From contig CAMDCN010000014.1 of NCBI GenBank assembly GCA_945890485.1, forward strand, positions 107,870 to 171,869: a stretch of 64,000 bases of DNA, in the 5' to 3' direction. The position numbers were made by a program, and so were the translations under genes. This document shows, piece after piece, positions 7,751 to 15,973 of the stretch; position 1 is the first letter of the stretch; every line of letters begins with the position of its first letter. The DNA is from Candidatus Sulfopaludibacter sp. SbA3. GTDB lineage: Bacteria > Acidobacteriota > Terriglobia > Bryobacterales > Bryobacteraceae. The notes beneath the pieces are model-generated. The model searched no databases. It worked only from the letters and a program-made list of their open reading frames with translations, and was not told the DNA's origin.

Positions 7751-10071
7751 CGGATTTCGACCGGCACCCCCGGCGTCTGCGCGGGAACGGGCTGGAGCTT
7801 CGAGTTCTTCAAACCGCTGTCGAGAATCGTGACGGTCGTCTCCCCGGCGGCCAAAGTTTGGAACGTTAGAGAGAGCAGAGCCCCCGATCCGGTCAGCCCC
7901 GGCACACCGGGCAGCCGGTTCAGAATCACCGACACTTCTCCGGCCTCCGGCGCGTCCTGGTAGGCGAAATTGACGCGCTGCCCATCGGTCGATAGGAACG
8001 CGCCCGCCGTCGCCGCCGCCAGCTTCAACTTCTTCGGATCGTACTTCACCTTCATCGGCGCCGAGAAGAGATCCACCGCTTCAGCCACCTGCAGCGTGAC
8101 CACCACTGGGGATCCGGCCTTGGTCACCACTCCCTCCGGCTGCCAAACCAGCTTCACCGGCGCGGCCGGAGCAATCAGACTCGCCTTCGGCGCGTCGGTT
8201 CCCGGTTTCGGCGCATCGAGGTTGGTCGGCGGAGGCGCAACCGGCGCCGCAGCCCCTTCCGATTCCGGCAGCGACCGGATCAGACGAATCGTCTGGTCGG
8301 CACCCGCCGCGATGCCCCGCAGGTTCACCGGTGTAATCTCCTGACTCCGGACGATATGCGGCACCAGAGCGATCATCAGCTCGCTCTCACTCCGGTTGAT
8401 CGATTCGTTCGAAAACAGCCGGCCCAGGTAGGGAATCTGCATCAGCAGCGGAATGCCACTGTTGGTTCGCGTCTCGTTCTGCTGCACCAGGCCGCCAATC
8501 AGGTTCATCTCGCCTTCCCGCAGCCGCAGGTCGTGGATCACTTTCCGCTGACCGATGACGGGCTGCTGGATGCCGCCGATATCAATGCGCTCACGGACCG
8601 TCGAGATATCAATTTCAACGTGCAGGGACACCTCGTCCGCGCCATGAATCTTGGGCAGAATATCCACGTTCACGCCGACGTCCAAGTATTGGAACTGCGT
8701 GTTCACCAGCGGGCTCACCCCGCCGCCACCCAGACCGATACCGGGCTGGAACGAACCGGACGCGGTCGGCACCTTTTCACCGATCTTCAACGACGCCTTC
8801 ATCCCATCGGCCGCCCGCACCTGCGGCGTCTGCCGGACTTTCGCATTGCTATCCGACATCACCGCCCGCAGAATCGCGCTCGGCAGATTGATCGCAAAGT
8901 CGCCTGCCGACAGCGAGGTCAGCTCCGTCAACCGCAAGGAGTTCCCCGTCCCGGCCGATCCCAGAGCCGGCGTAACGCCCACGCTGATGCCGTTCGTCGT
9001 GCTCGTTCCGCTGGTCGAGGACAGCGCCGAAGCCAGTTCGCGCGTCCTCCCGCGGCTGGTTTCGATCACGATGACATCCACCAGAACTTCCGCCTTGGGC
9101 TTGTCGAGATCCTGCAACAGCTTCTCCACCAGCGCGACCTGATCCACGGTGCCCCGCGCCAGAATCGCATTCTGCGCGTTGTAGGTGAACAGCCGCCGGA
9201 TTTCAGTCACCGACCGGATCGCCACGGAAATCTCGTTCAACTCCTGCACGCTCGTGATGTTTTGCAGGTAGAACACCTTCACGACGTTCTCTTCGTAATC
9301 GCGCCGCTTGGTCACGTTGTCGTTGGTGATAAAGATCGTGTTGGCGCTCAAGGGCTTCCAGAACATCTTCGTCAACGTCGAAAGGTGTTCGAGAGAGTCT
9401 TCCAGCGTCGTGTTCGTCAGATCGACCGTGAAGTTTTTGGATGGCTGCTGCATTTCCGGATCAAACACAACGTTGATTCCAGTCAGCTTCCCTAACGTCT
9501 CGTACAGCACGCGGACGTTTTGGTTGTTCATTTTGAGCGAAGTCACCTGACGGGACAGCGGCCTCAACTCCGGCGCCGCCTGAATCCGCGATATCTTCTC
9601 TTCGCTCTCGCGCCGCGCCGACTCCACCGGAGTCAGCCCGCGGGTATCGGGCCCCAACTTCGTGCCCTTCCTCCGCTCGGCGTCGAGCAGAGCCTTGGTC
9701 CGCTTGATCTCCTGAATGGCGATCGCACTGGAGGGATCGGTCAGAAACGCCCGTTCAAATTCGGTCAACGCCTCTTCGAGCTTCCCTTCGGCGCGCAATT
9801 TCTGTGCCCGATCGACCCGGCGGGCGCCGGCTTCAAAGCGGGTCCGCCGATGGCCGATCTGGTAGTTGCCTTCGGCCGGGTCCTCCCGCAGCGCGTTCTC
9901 GTACGCTTCAAACGCCGTCTCCCAGTCCCCTGCGTTCTCAGCCTTTTTCCCCGCGGCGTAGAATTTGTCGCCCTTGCGAGTCTTGGCCGCAGCCGGCGGG
10001 GGCGCCAACAACGTCAGCACAATCAGGCACGCGAGCATCTGTCCGACGGTTAACCTATTGAATCCAATCAT
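7747..10071 (-). CDS. secretin (GspD/PilQ class) with C-terminal cohesin-like domain
   Basis: 774 residues. It has a signal peptide (about 1-29), TPR-like helices (about 32-110), a basic/charged linker, N-terminal secretin domains (about 175-345, including VRVLYETLGKLTGINVVFD), and the secretin core (about 385-570) with VPTASGSFQPG and the closing segment MNLIGGLVQQNETRTNSGIP. A Pro/Ala linker (about 605-640) leads to a cohesin-type beta sandwich (about 640-774, APMKVKYDPKKLKL and onward). It forms the outer-membrane channel of a type II secretion or pilus system. TPR plus cohesin fusion is not part of classical GspD. It heads an operon with two pseudopilins; no ATPase or inner-membrane platform gene is in the window. 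Confidence 0.88.
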   Translation of the reverse strand: MIGFNRLTVGQMLACLIVLTLLAPPPAAAKTRKGDKFYAAGKKAENAGDWETAFEAYENALREDPAEGNYQIGHRRTRFEAGARRVDRAQKLRAEGKLEEALTEFERAFLTDPSSAIAIQEIKRTKALLDAERRKGTKLGPDTRGLTPVESARRESEEKISRIQAAPELRPLSRQVTSLKMNNQNVRVLYETLGKLTGINVVFDPEMQQPSKNFTVDLTNTTLEDSLEHLSTLTKMFWKPLSANTIFITNDNVTKRRDYEENVVKVFYLQNITSVQELNEISVAIRSVTEIRRLFTYNAQNAILARGTVDQVALVEKLLQDLDKPKAEVLVDVIVIETSRGRTRELASALSSTSGTSTTNGISVGVTPALGSAGTGNSLRLTELTSLSAGDFAINLPSAILRAVMSDSNAKVRQTPQVRAADGMKASLKIGEKVPTASGSFQPGIGLGGGGVSPLVNTQFQYLDVGVNVDILPKIHGADEVSLHVEIDISTVRERIDIGGIQQPVIGQRKVIHDLRLREGEMNLIGGLVQQNETRTNSGIPLLMQIPYLGRLFSNESINRSESELMIALVPHIVRSQEITPVNLRGIAAGADQTIRLIRSLPESEGAAAPVAPPPTNLDAPKPGTDAPKASLIAPAAPVKLVWQPEGVVTKAGSPVVVTLQVAEAVDLFSAPMKVKYDPKKLKLAAATAGAFLSTDGQRVNFAYQDAPEAGEVSVILNRLPGVPGLTGSGALLSLTFQTLAAGETTVTILDSGLKNSKLQPVPAQTPGVPVEIR

Positions 10072-10086
10072 TTTAGAGGGCGGGCA

Positions 10087-10095
10087 TGGTATAAT
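10087..10095 (+). promoter_or_regulatory. extended -10 promoter candidate for smpB-pepA
   Basis: TGGTATAAT is a perfect extended -10 (TGnTATAAT). The -35 region is weak. It lies 80 bp before the GTG of smpB, giving a leader of about 70 nt. It also sits just upstream of the divergent secretin gene. Confidence 0.5.
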
Positions 10096-10174
10096 TCAGG
10101 TTTCCGCTGATGCGGCTGGACCACTCCCTATCAACGCTAGACGTTTTTGGAGCCTGCCGCGTTGAGAACAAAAC

Positions 10175-10654
10175 GTGGCTACTGCGAAAACCGATTCCGG
10201 CATCAAAATCATCGCTGACAACCGTCAGGCCGGGCACAATTATTTCCTTCTCGATCGCTGGGAAGCCGGCGTCGTCCTCTCCGGCACCGAGGTCAAGGCC
10301 GCGCGAGGCGGCAAGGTCCAATTGAAGGACGCCTTCGCTGAAGTGCGCGACAACGAAGCCTGGGTCGTCAACGCCCACATCTCCGAATACTCCCACGGGA
10401 ACATCGCCAATCACGTGCCGATGCGCAAGCGTAAGCTGCTGCTGCACCGCCGCGAAATTGAAAAGCTTCGCGGCCAAACCCGTGAAAAGGGCCTATCGCT
10501 CGTCATCACGAAAATGTACTTCAAGGGCGGCAAAATCAAGGTGGAGATTGCCCTGGCCAAGGGCAAAAAGCTCCACGACAAGCGCGAAACCGAGCGGACT
10601 CGCGAGCAGAACGCCGAAGCGCGCGCCGCCATGAACCGATCTCTCAAAGGCTAA
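10175..10654 (+). CDS. smpB: SsrA-binding protein
   Basis: 159 residues with a GTG start; no in-frame ATG precedes the conserved [21 protein letters not shown] segment. It binds tmRNA and brings it to stalled ribosomes for trans-translation. Family landmarks are [37 protein letters not shown] and the basic C-terminal tail ([15 protein letters not shown]) that folds in the decoding centre. It is followed 2 bp later by pepA in the same operon. The tmRNA gene itself is not in the window. Confidence 0.96.
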   Translation: MATAKTDSGIKIIADNRQAGHNYFLLDRWEAGVVLSGTEVKAARGGKVQLKDAFAEVRDNEAWVVNAHISEYSHGNIANHVPMRKRKLLLHRREIEKLRGQTREKGLSLVITKMYFKGGKIKVEIALAKGKKLHDKRETERTREQNAEARAAMNRSLKG

Positions 10655-10656
10655 AC

Positions 10657-12093
10657 ATGAAAGTAGAATTCCGCAGTATTCCCTTCTCCGCCGTCGAAGC
10701 CGACGCGCTGCTCCTGCTTCACTTTGAAGACGCCGATTCCCCCGCCCACGAGTGGTTCGGCGAATTGGTATCCTCGGGCGAATCGAAGGGCAAGCTCTTT
10801 GACCTGCCCTTGCTGCATCGCCCGGCGGGCTTTGCCGCCAAGCGCTTGGCAGCCGCCGGCGCCGGGCCCGCCAAGTCGTTCACGCCCGCCGTGCTCCGGA
10901 AGACCACCGGCGCCGCCGTGCGCGCACTGAAGACGAAGGGCGTGCGATCGATCGCCCTCTGCCTCGACCACCCCTATGCCGAGGCCGCGCTCGCCGCCGC
11001 CGCCGTAGAAGGCGCGGTGCTCGGGAACTACGAAGTCGATATCCACAAGTCCGAAGGCAAAGCGACAGATCTTGCCACCTTCATTCTTGTCTCTCCGGCC
11101 GACCTCGCGGCCGCCGTCGAGCACGGCGAAACCATCGCCTCCGCCCAGAATTTTACGCGCGCCCTGGTGAACGAACCGGGCAACCTGCTGCCCCCGCTCG
11201 AACTCGCCTCTCGTGCCGAAAAGATGGCCGCGGCCTACGGTCTCGACTGCGAAATTCTCGATGAAGACCGCATGCGCCAACTCGGCATGGGCTCGCTGCT
11301 TGGCGTCTCCATGGGCTCGGCCCAGCCGCCGGCGATGATCATCCTCCGCTATGTCCCGGCCGAGCCGTCGAAAGACCACCTCTGCCTCATCGGCAAAGGC
11401 GTGACGTTCGACACCGGCGGCGTCTCCATCAAGCCTTCGGACGGCATGGAGAAGATGAAGTACGACATGGCCGGCGGGGCGGCCGTTATCGGCGCCATGC
11501 AGGCGATCGCGCAACTGAAGCCCAACGTCACCGTCACCGCCATCGTCCCGACCGTCGAAAACATGTGCGGCGGCAAGGCACTTCGCCCCGGCGACATCGT
11601 CACCTCACTCAGCGGCAAAACCATTGAAGTCCTCAACACGGACGCCGAAGGCCGTCTGATCCTGGTCGACGCCATCGAGTACGCGCGCCGCCTCGGCGTT
11701 ACCCACATGGTCGATGCCGCCACCCTCACCGGCGCCATCGTCGTGGCCCTCGGCCACGTCCACGTCGGTGCGTTCACCAACGATGACGAAATGCTGTCGA
11801 AAGTTCTCGCTTCGTCACGGACACAGGGCGAAAACATGTGGCACATGCCGCTCGATGACGACTACAAAGACTACCTGAAGACGCCTTTCGCCGACCTGCC
11901 GAACATCGGCGGCCGTTGGGGCGGCGCGATCACCGCCGCCTACTTCCTAAAGGAGTGGACCGGCGGCACCCCTTGGGTGCACCTCGACATCGCCGGTACC
12001 GCCTGGCTCGAAGAGACGAAGCCGTTCCTCGCGAAGGGCCCCACTGGAGTCTGCGTCCGGACGTTTATTGATCTCGCCATGAACTGGCGTTAG
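10657..12093 (+). CDS. pepA: leucyl aminopeptidase (M17)
   Basis: 478 residues, normal for PepA. The N-terminal macro-like domain (1-150) is followed by the catalytic dimetal domain with KGVTFDTGGVSIKPSDGM, KYDMAGGAAV and the M17 signature NTDAEGRLILVDA. These supply the Lys, Asp and Glu ligands. It is a cytosolic hexameric aminopeptidase that removes N-terminal residues in peptide turnover; E. coli PepA also binds DNA. It lies 2 bp downstream of smpB. Its last 29 bp overlap the convergent dehydrogenase gene. Confidence 0.94.
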   Translation: MKVEFRSIPFSAVEADALLLLHFEDADSPAHEWFGELVSSGESKGKLFDLPLLHRPAGFAAKRLAAAGAGPAKSFTPAVLRKTTGAAVRALKTKGVRSIALCLDHPYAEAALAAAAVEGAVLGNYEVDIHKSEGKATDLATFILVSPADLAAAVEHGETIASAQNFTRALVNEPGNLLPPLELASRAEKMAAAYGLDCEILDEDRMRQLGMGSLLGVSMGSAQPPAMIILRYVPAEPSKDHLCLIGKGVTFDTGGVSIKPSDGMEKMKYDMAGGAAVIGAMQAIAQLKPNVTVTAIVPTVENMCGGKALRPGDIVTSLSGKTIEVLNTDAEGRLILVDAIEYARRLGVTHMVDAATLTGAIVVALGHVHVGAFTNDDEMLSKVLASSRTQGENMWHMPLDDDYKDYLKTPFADLPNIGGRWGGAITAAYFLKEWTGGTPWVHLDIAGTAWLEETKPFLAKGPTGVCVRTFIDLAMNWR

Positions 12094-12982
12094 TCAACAT
12101 CGACAAAACGAAGCCATCGCGCCGTGCCTTCACGGCCTCCAACTTTCCAGCGGGCCAGGAGTGAAAACCCTGGCCCGTTTTCGCGCCCAGCTTCCCTTCC
12201 CGCACCAGTTCCCGATAGTTTTCCGGCGCCCGCGGCTCGTTGTACAGGTCGCCCGCGACATACTCGGTGATGGCCAACCCCATATCGAGGCCTACAACGT
12301 CCTGATGCTCCAGGATGCCGTAGGCAGGCAACCGCAGGCCGAAGCCCATCCGCGCCGCGCGGTCAACGTCCTCCGCCGAAGCGATGCCAGCGGCCACGAT
12401 GTGTGCCGCCTCCCGCACCAGGGCCATCTGCAGCCGGTTGCCCAACTGTCCCGGCGTATCTTTCTTCACCAGCACCGGCGTCTTGCCGCAGCGTTCGAGC
12501 AACGCCTTCACGCTCTCCGCCACACTCAACTCCGTCTCCCCGCCCAGCACGATCTCGACGAGTGGCATCAGGTGCGGAGGGTTCCAGAAGTGGGTCGTCA
12601 GCACCCTGCCCCGATGCCGGCAACGCTCCGCTATCGCCGTGATGCTCAATCCCGAAGTATTCGAAGTCAGGATGCAATCTGGCCGGGTCGCCGCATCGAG
12701 ACGTGCAAACAGCTCCTGCTTGAACGCCATCTGCTCCGGAGCCGACTCGACCACGATGTCCGCCGACTCCACCACACCAAACTCAGTGGTGGCGTCGATC
12801 CGAGCCGGTGGCTGCCCCAGCCCATGAGCAGCCAGCAGGGCCCACTGCTTGCCCGCCGTCTCCACACCCATCGCGCCGGACTCCGCACTGCGGCTCAGCA
12901 GCGTCGTTGCCACGCCACCCATCGCCAAGGTCAGCGCGATGCCCGGGCCCATCATCCCGGTCCCAATCACGACCGCCTTCAT
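12065..12982 (-). CDS. 3-hydroxyacyl-CoA dehydrogenase family protein
   Basis: 305 residues. The N-terminal NAD-binding Rossmann fold starts VVIGTGMMGPGIALTLA. The catalytic His131-Glu143 pair is in THFWNPPHLMPLVEIV, and Asn108 is in TSNTSGL. The C-terminal helical domain (about 190-300) includes GRLQ-like NRLQMALVREA and GLDMG. It oxidises 3-hydroxyacyl-CoA or a related 3-hydroxyacid. It is a single-domain enzyme, not the FadB fusion. Its start overlaps the stop of the small cupin-like gene by 4 bp (ATGA). Together with the MFS transporter this suggests uptake and oxidation of a small acid. Confidence 0.85.
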   Translation of the reverse strand: MKAVVIGTGMMGPGIALTLAMGGVATTLLSRSAESGAMGVETAGKQWALLAAHGLGQPPARIDATTEFGVVESADIVVESAPEQMAFKQELFARLDAATRPDCILTSNTSGLSITAIAERCRHRGRVLTTHFWNPPHLMPLVEIVLGGETELSVAESVKALLERCGKTPVLVKKDTPGQLGNRLQMALVREAAHIVAAGIASAEDVDRAARMGFGLRLPAYGILEHQDVVGLDMGLAITEYVAGDLYNEPRAPENYRELVREGKLGAKTGQGFHSWPAGKLEAVKARRDGFVLSMLTNASSWRDQ

Positions 12983-13329
12983 TTCTTCAGCTCAATCACC
13001 AGCGTCCGATACGGCTTCGTGCCCAGGTTCTTCAGCAGCGGCGCATCCTCGCCCTTATCGTGCCAGATCACGTCCCCGCTCTTCCGTGTCCGCACCGTCC
13101 GCTCCTTCGTCGCCGAATCGATGCGTTCGTACTGCGAGTCATCGAGGAACACGATCACCTGATCCGTCGGCCGGATGTACCGCTCGCGCGCTACGCCCGG
13201 AGCGTACAAGACTTCCTTCACGCGCACCTTGGCGTTATCCAGCTTCACGGTTTCGGGCATTGGGGCGCCCACCATGACGAGATAGGTCAGGCCGGAGGAA
13301 AGCAAAGCCGTAATTAGAAGATTCTTCAT
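12979..13329 (-). CDS. small secreted cupin-like protein
   Basis: 116 residues. It has a hydrophobic N-terminal segment (MKNLLITALLSSGLTYLVMVGA), then a short all-beta domain (about 30-115) with VRVKEVLYAPGV, DQVIVFLDDSQYER and GDVIWHDKGEDAP, the alternating pattern of a single cupin barrel. Metal-binding His residues are sparse. It sits between the MFS gene and the dehydrogenase with 4-bp overlaps on both sides, so it is part of one operon. The function is unknown. Confidence 0.6.
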   Translation of the reverse strand: MKNLLITALLSSGLTYLVMVGAPMPETVKLDNAKVRVKEVLYAPGVARERYIRPTDQVIVFLDDSQYERIDSATKERTVRTRKSGDVIWHDKGEDAPLLKNLGTKPYRTLVIELKK

Positions 13330-14561
13330 GCTGTCACCAATCGCGGAACATACCGTTCCCTCACTAGGAATACATAAGAACCGATACCAAGCAGTAGCAG
13401 CCCAAAGATGAAGGCCATGGGCGCTTCATAGGTACCCGTAGTCTGCTTCAGCCAACCCGTCAACAGCGGCGCAATAATTCCCGCCACGTTCGAGGCGAAG
13501 TTCTGCACCCCGGCGATCCGGCCCGATAGCGCCCCGCCCGGAATCAACGTCTGCGTCAGCGCCCAATAGTTTGCGGTGGCCAGACCCAGGCCCGCCAGGG
13601 AGATCACCGCAAAGGTCATCGCCACGTTCGTATCGCTGCTCAGCGCTCCAATCAATTCCGTTGACGCCAGTCCCAGACCGGCCAGCGTGAATCCCTTTCT
13701 GACTTTCACCGCATTGAAGCCCCGGGCAATCATCCGGTCGGCCAACAGCCCCGCTAGGATCGCCACCGTCCCCATCCCCGCAAAACTGGCGAAGGAGATG
13801 ATGCCCATCTGCTCCGAGGTCATGCCGCGTTGTTCGATCAGATAAGCGGGCAGCCACGTCATCGAAAAAAACACGAAATAGTTGTAACAGAAAGTTCCAA
13901 TGATGACTCCGTAGATGAGCGGAGTTTTGAACACATCCCCAAATGGCAAAGTCGGTCCCAATACCTTCGAAGCGGCCTCTGTCGCCAAGGCGCGATCATC
14001 GTTCCGCACCATGAATATCCAGGGAATCAGCCAGATCATGCCGCCGAGCCCGAGGATGAGAAACATGTTCTGCCACCCATAGTCCCGGCTTAAGAACGCC
14101 GCCGCCGGAAGCCCGATTCCTGGCCCATACTTAGTGCCCGCCATGTAGATGCCCACGGCCAGTCCGCGCTGGCTTTCCGGGATGTTGAAGCGGATCCAAC
14201 GCATGCTGGCCGGGGTCACAATTGCCTCGCCGATGCCCAATAAAACGCGTAGTCCCACCAGTTGCCCAATGGTCGTGGTAAAAGCTGTCATGGCGCTGAA
14301 GACGCTCCACATGACGAAACTGATCGCATAGGGCCACTTCACGCCGTACCGGTCCACCACGTAGCCGGCCGGGATCTGGAGAAACGCGTAGCTCCAAAAG
14401 AATGCCGAGTTCAGCGCCCCGCGCTGACTATCGGTCAACTGAAACGCCTTCTTGAATTCAGGCAGCGCCAACGCCACGGAGATGTTCGCCCGGTCAATAT
14501 AGGCAATCACCATTCCTAGGCTCAGCAGGCAGACAATTGCCCATCGCTGGGCAGACGGCAT
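13326..14561 (-). CDS. MFS transporter, anion:cation symporter (sugar-acid) type
   Basis: 411 residues from the ATG at 14561; a TTG at 14588 in frame would add nine residues. Twelve hydrophobic helices are visible. The first helix (SLGMVIAYIDRANISVALALPEF) carries the IDRANIS motif of the ACS family (glucarate, galactonate and hexuronate transporters), and RGALNSAFFWSYAFLQIPAGYVVDRYG is the usual loop 2-3 motif. It likely imports an organic or sugar acid with protons. It leads a three-gene operon with the cupin-like and dehydrogenase genes, joined by ATGA overlaps. Confidence 0.85.
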   Translation of the reverse strand: MPSAQRWAIVCLLSLGMVIAYIDRANISVALALPEFKKAFQLTDSQRGALNSAFFWSYAFLQIPAGYVVDRYGVKWPYAISFVMWSVFSAMTAFTTTIGQLVGLRVLLGIGEAIVTPASMRWIRFNIPESQRGLAVGIYMAGTKYGPGIGLPAAAFLSRDYGWQNMFLILGLGGMIWLIPWIFMVRNDDRALATEAASKVLGPTLPFGDVFKTPLIYGVIIGTFCYNYFVFFSMTWLPAYLIEQRGMTSEQMGIISFASFAGMGTVAILAGLLADRMIARGFNAVKVRKGFTLAGLGLASTELIGALSSDTNVAMTFAVISLAGLGLATANYWALTQTLIPGGALSGRIAGVQNFASNVAGIIAPLLTGWLKQTTGTYEAPMAFIFGLLLLGIGSYVFLVRERYVPRLVTA

Positions 14562-14617
14562 GGGAGTTTGGTTCGACAAGCAATCCAAACTATCACAACA
14601 AGGAGAATCTGTAGTTT

Positions 14618-15436
14618 ATGGACATCAATGCAATGATCGCTACCGTCACGGCGGTCGGCACTTCGGTCGGCTTGAAGCTGCTCGGAGCCCTCGTTCTCTG
14701 GATCCTTGGCCGCTGGGCCATCTCCATCATCATGAGCCTGTCACGCAAGGGCATGGAGGTCCGCAAGGTAGACGCGACCCTCGTAACCTACATGCTGGCC
14801 AGCATTTCCGTCGCCCTGAACATCGCGCTGGCCATCGCCATCCTCGGCGTCTTCGGCATCGAAACCACGTCCTTCGCCGCGTTGCTCGCCGCCGCTGGCA
14901 TCGCCATCGGCGCCGCCTGGGCCGGTCTGCTCTCGAACTTCGCGGCCGGCATCTTCCTCATCATCCTGCGACCCTTCAAGGTCGGCGACTTCATCAGCGT
15001 CGGCGGGGTCACTGGCACCGTTCGCGCCATTGGCCTGTTCGGCACCACCATCGATACGCCCGATAACGTCCTTACCATCATCGGCAATAACAAAGTGTTC
15101 TCCGACAACATTCAGAACTTCAGCGCCAACGCATACCGCCGGGTCGATCTCACCGCGCAACTCAACGGATCAGTCGACCATCGCGCTGCCATCGCGCTCT
15201 TGAAGGCAAAGGTAGCCGCCATCCCCAACGTCATCGCTTCGCCAGCTCCCGACGTGGAGATCAGCACCTTCACCATGTCCGGACCCGTCCTCGTTGTGCG
15301 CCCCTACACGCACACCGACAACTACTGGCAGGTCTACTTCGACACCAACCGCATCATCCGCGAATCGTTCGCGGAGGCCGGCTTCCCGGCCCCCGAAACG
15401 CAATACGTCATCACCCAACGCGAACCCGCTGCTTAG
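14618..15436 (+). CDS. small-conductance mechanosensitive channel, MscS family
   Basis: 272 residues, close to E. coli MscS. It has three membrane helices, including the pore helix rich in Ala/Gly (AALLAAAGIAIGAAWAGLLSN) and the following RPFKVGDFISVGGVTGTV beta domain, then the alpha/beta cytoplasmic vestibule domain. The channel releases solutes on hypo-osmotic shock. AAGGAG lies 12 nt before the ATG. The stop overlaps the convergent bfr stop by 4 bp. Confidence 0.92.
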   Translation: MDINAMIATVTAVGTSVGLKLLGALVLWILGRWAISIIMSLSRKGMEVRKVDATLVTYMLASISVALNIALAIAILGVFGIETTSFAALLAAAGIAIGAAWAGLLSNFAAGIFLIILRPFKVGDFISVGGVTGTVRAIGLFGTTIDTPDNVLTIIGNNKVFSDNIQNFSANAYRRVDLTAQLNGSVDHRAAIALLKAKVAAIPNVIASPAPDVEISTFTMSGPVLVVRPYTHTDNYWQVYFDTNRIIRESFAEAGFPAPETQYVITQREPAA

Positions 15437-15915
15437 TGATCTGACTCAATCTGAATTTGTTGGGCGAGGTAGTTCTGTACGCCGACTTCCTGGATCAGGT
15501 GCAGTTGCGCCTCAAGCCAGTCGACGTGGTGCTCCTCGTCCAACAGAATCTTTTTGAAGAGTTCCATTGATCCGTTGTCACCCGCCTCGATCGAAACCGC
15601 GATCGCCTTGTTCAACCGGGCGACGGCCTCGTATTCCAGCGCCAGATCGTTCTCAAATTGCTCTTTGACGGTCTTCCCAATCCGCAGGCGGAACAACTCC
15701 GTCAGTTCCGGATCTCCCTCCAAATACAGAATCCGCTCAATGAGCGACTCCGCATGCATCATCTCTTCGATTGATTCCTTCCGCGTGTACTTGCTCAGCT
15801 TCAGGTATCCCCAGTTCTCCATCATCTCGGCGTGAAGAAAATACTGATTGATCGCCGTCAACTCAGCCTTCAGCGTTTCGTTCAAATACGCAATTACGGA
15901 TTGGTTTCCTACCAT
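15433..15915 (-). CDS. bfr: bacterioferritin
   Basis: 160 residues from the ATG at 15915. The numbering matches E. coli Bfr residue for residue at the active sites: ferroxidase ligands Glu18, Glu51, His54, Glu94, Glu127 and His130, and the haem-binding Met52. It forms a 24-subunit shell that oxidises and stores iron. An upstream in-frame extension lacks family similarity and would cross the promoter region shared with the sigma-54 regulator. TACACT ends 7 nt before the ATG. Confidence 0.96.
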   Translation of the reverse strand: MVGNQSVIAYLNETLKAELTAINQYFLHAEMMENWGYLKLSKYTRKESIEEMMHAESLIERILYLEGDPELTELFRLRIGKTVKEQFENDLALEYEAVARLNKAIAVSIEAGDNGSMELFKKILLDEEHHVDWLEAQLHLIQEVGVQNYLAQQIQIESDH

Positions 15916-15922
15916 ACTAAAG

Positions 15923-15928
15923 AGTGTA
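15923..15928 (-). promoter_or_regulatory. -10-like box for bfr (leaderless type)
   Basis: On the minus strand TACACT ends 7 nt before the bfr ATG, with no Shine-Dalgarno sequence between. Confidence 0.4.
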
Positions 15929-15940
15929 TCAGCCAATCTT

Positions 15941-15956
15941 TGGCACTCTGGTTGCA
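15941..15956 (+). promoter_or_regulatory. sigma-54 (-24/-12) promoter of the NtrC-type regulator operon
   Basis: TGGCAC, then 5 bp, then TTGCA: the invariant GG and GC of the RpoN consensus are correctly spaced. The predicted start site (about 12 nt past the GC, near 15967) is only about 7 nt before the ATG at 15974. No upstream activator site can be identified by eye. Confidence 0.72.
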
Positions 15957-15973
15957 AAGGATATTTCACCCTC

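Noticed and set aside
15848..15973. Longer start for the NtrC-type regulator (extra 42 residues)
   Set aside because: The extension would run through the sigma-54 promoter and the bfr start and has no receiver-domain similarity.
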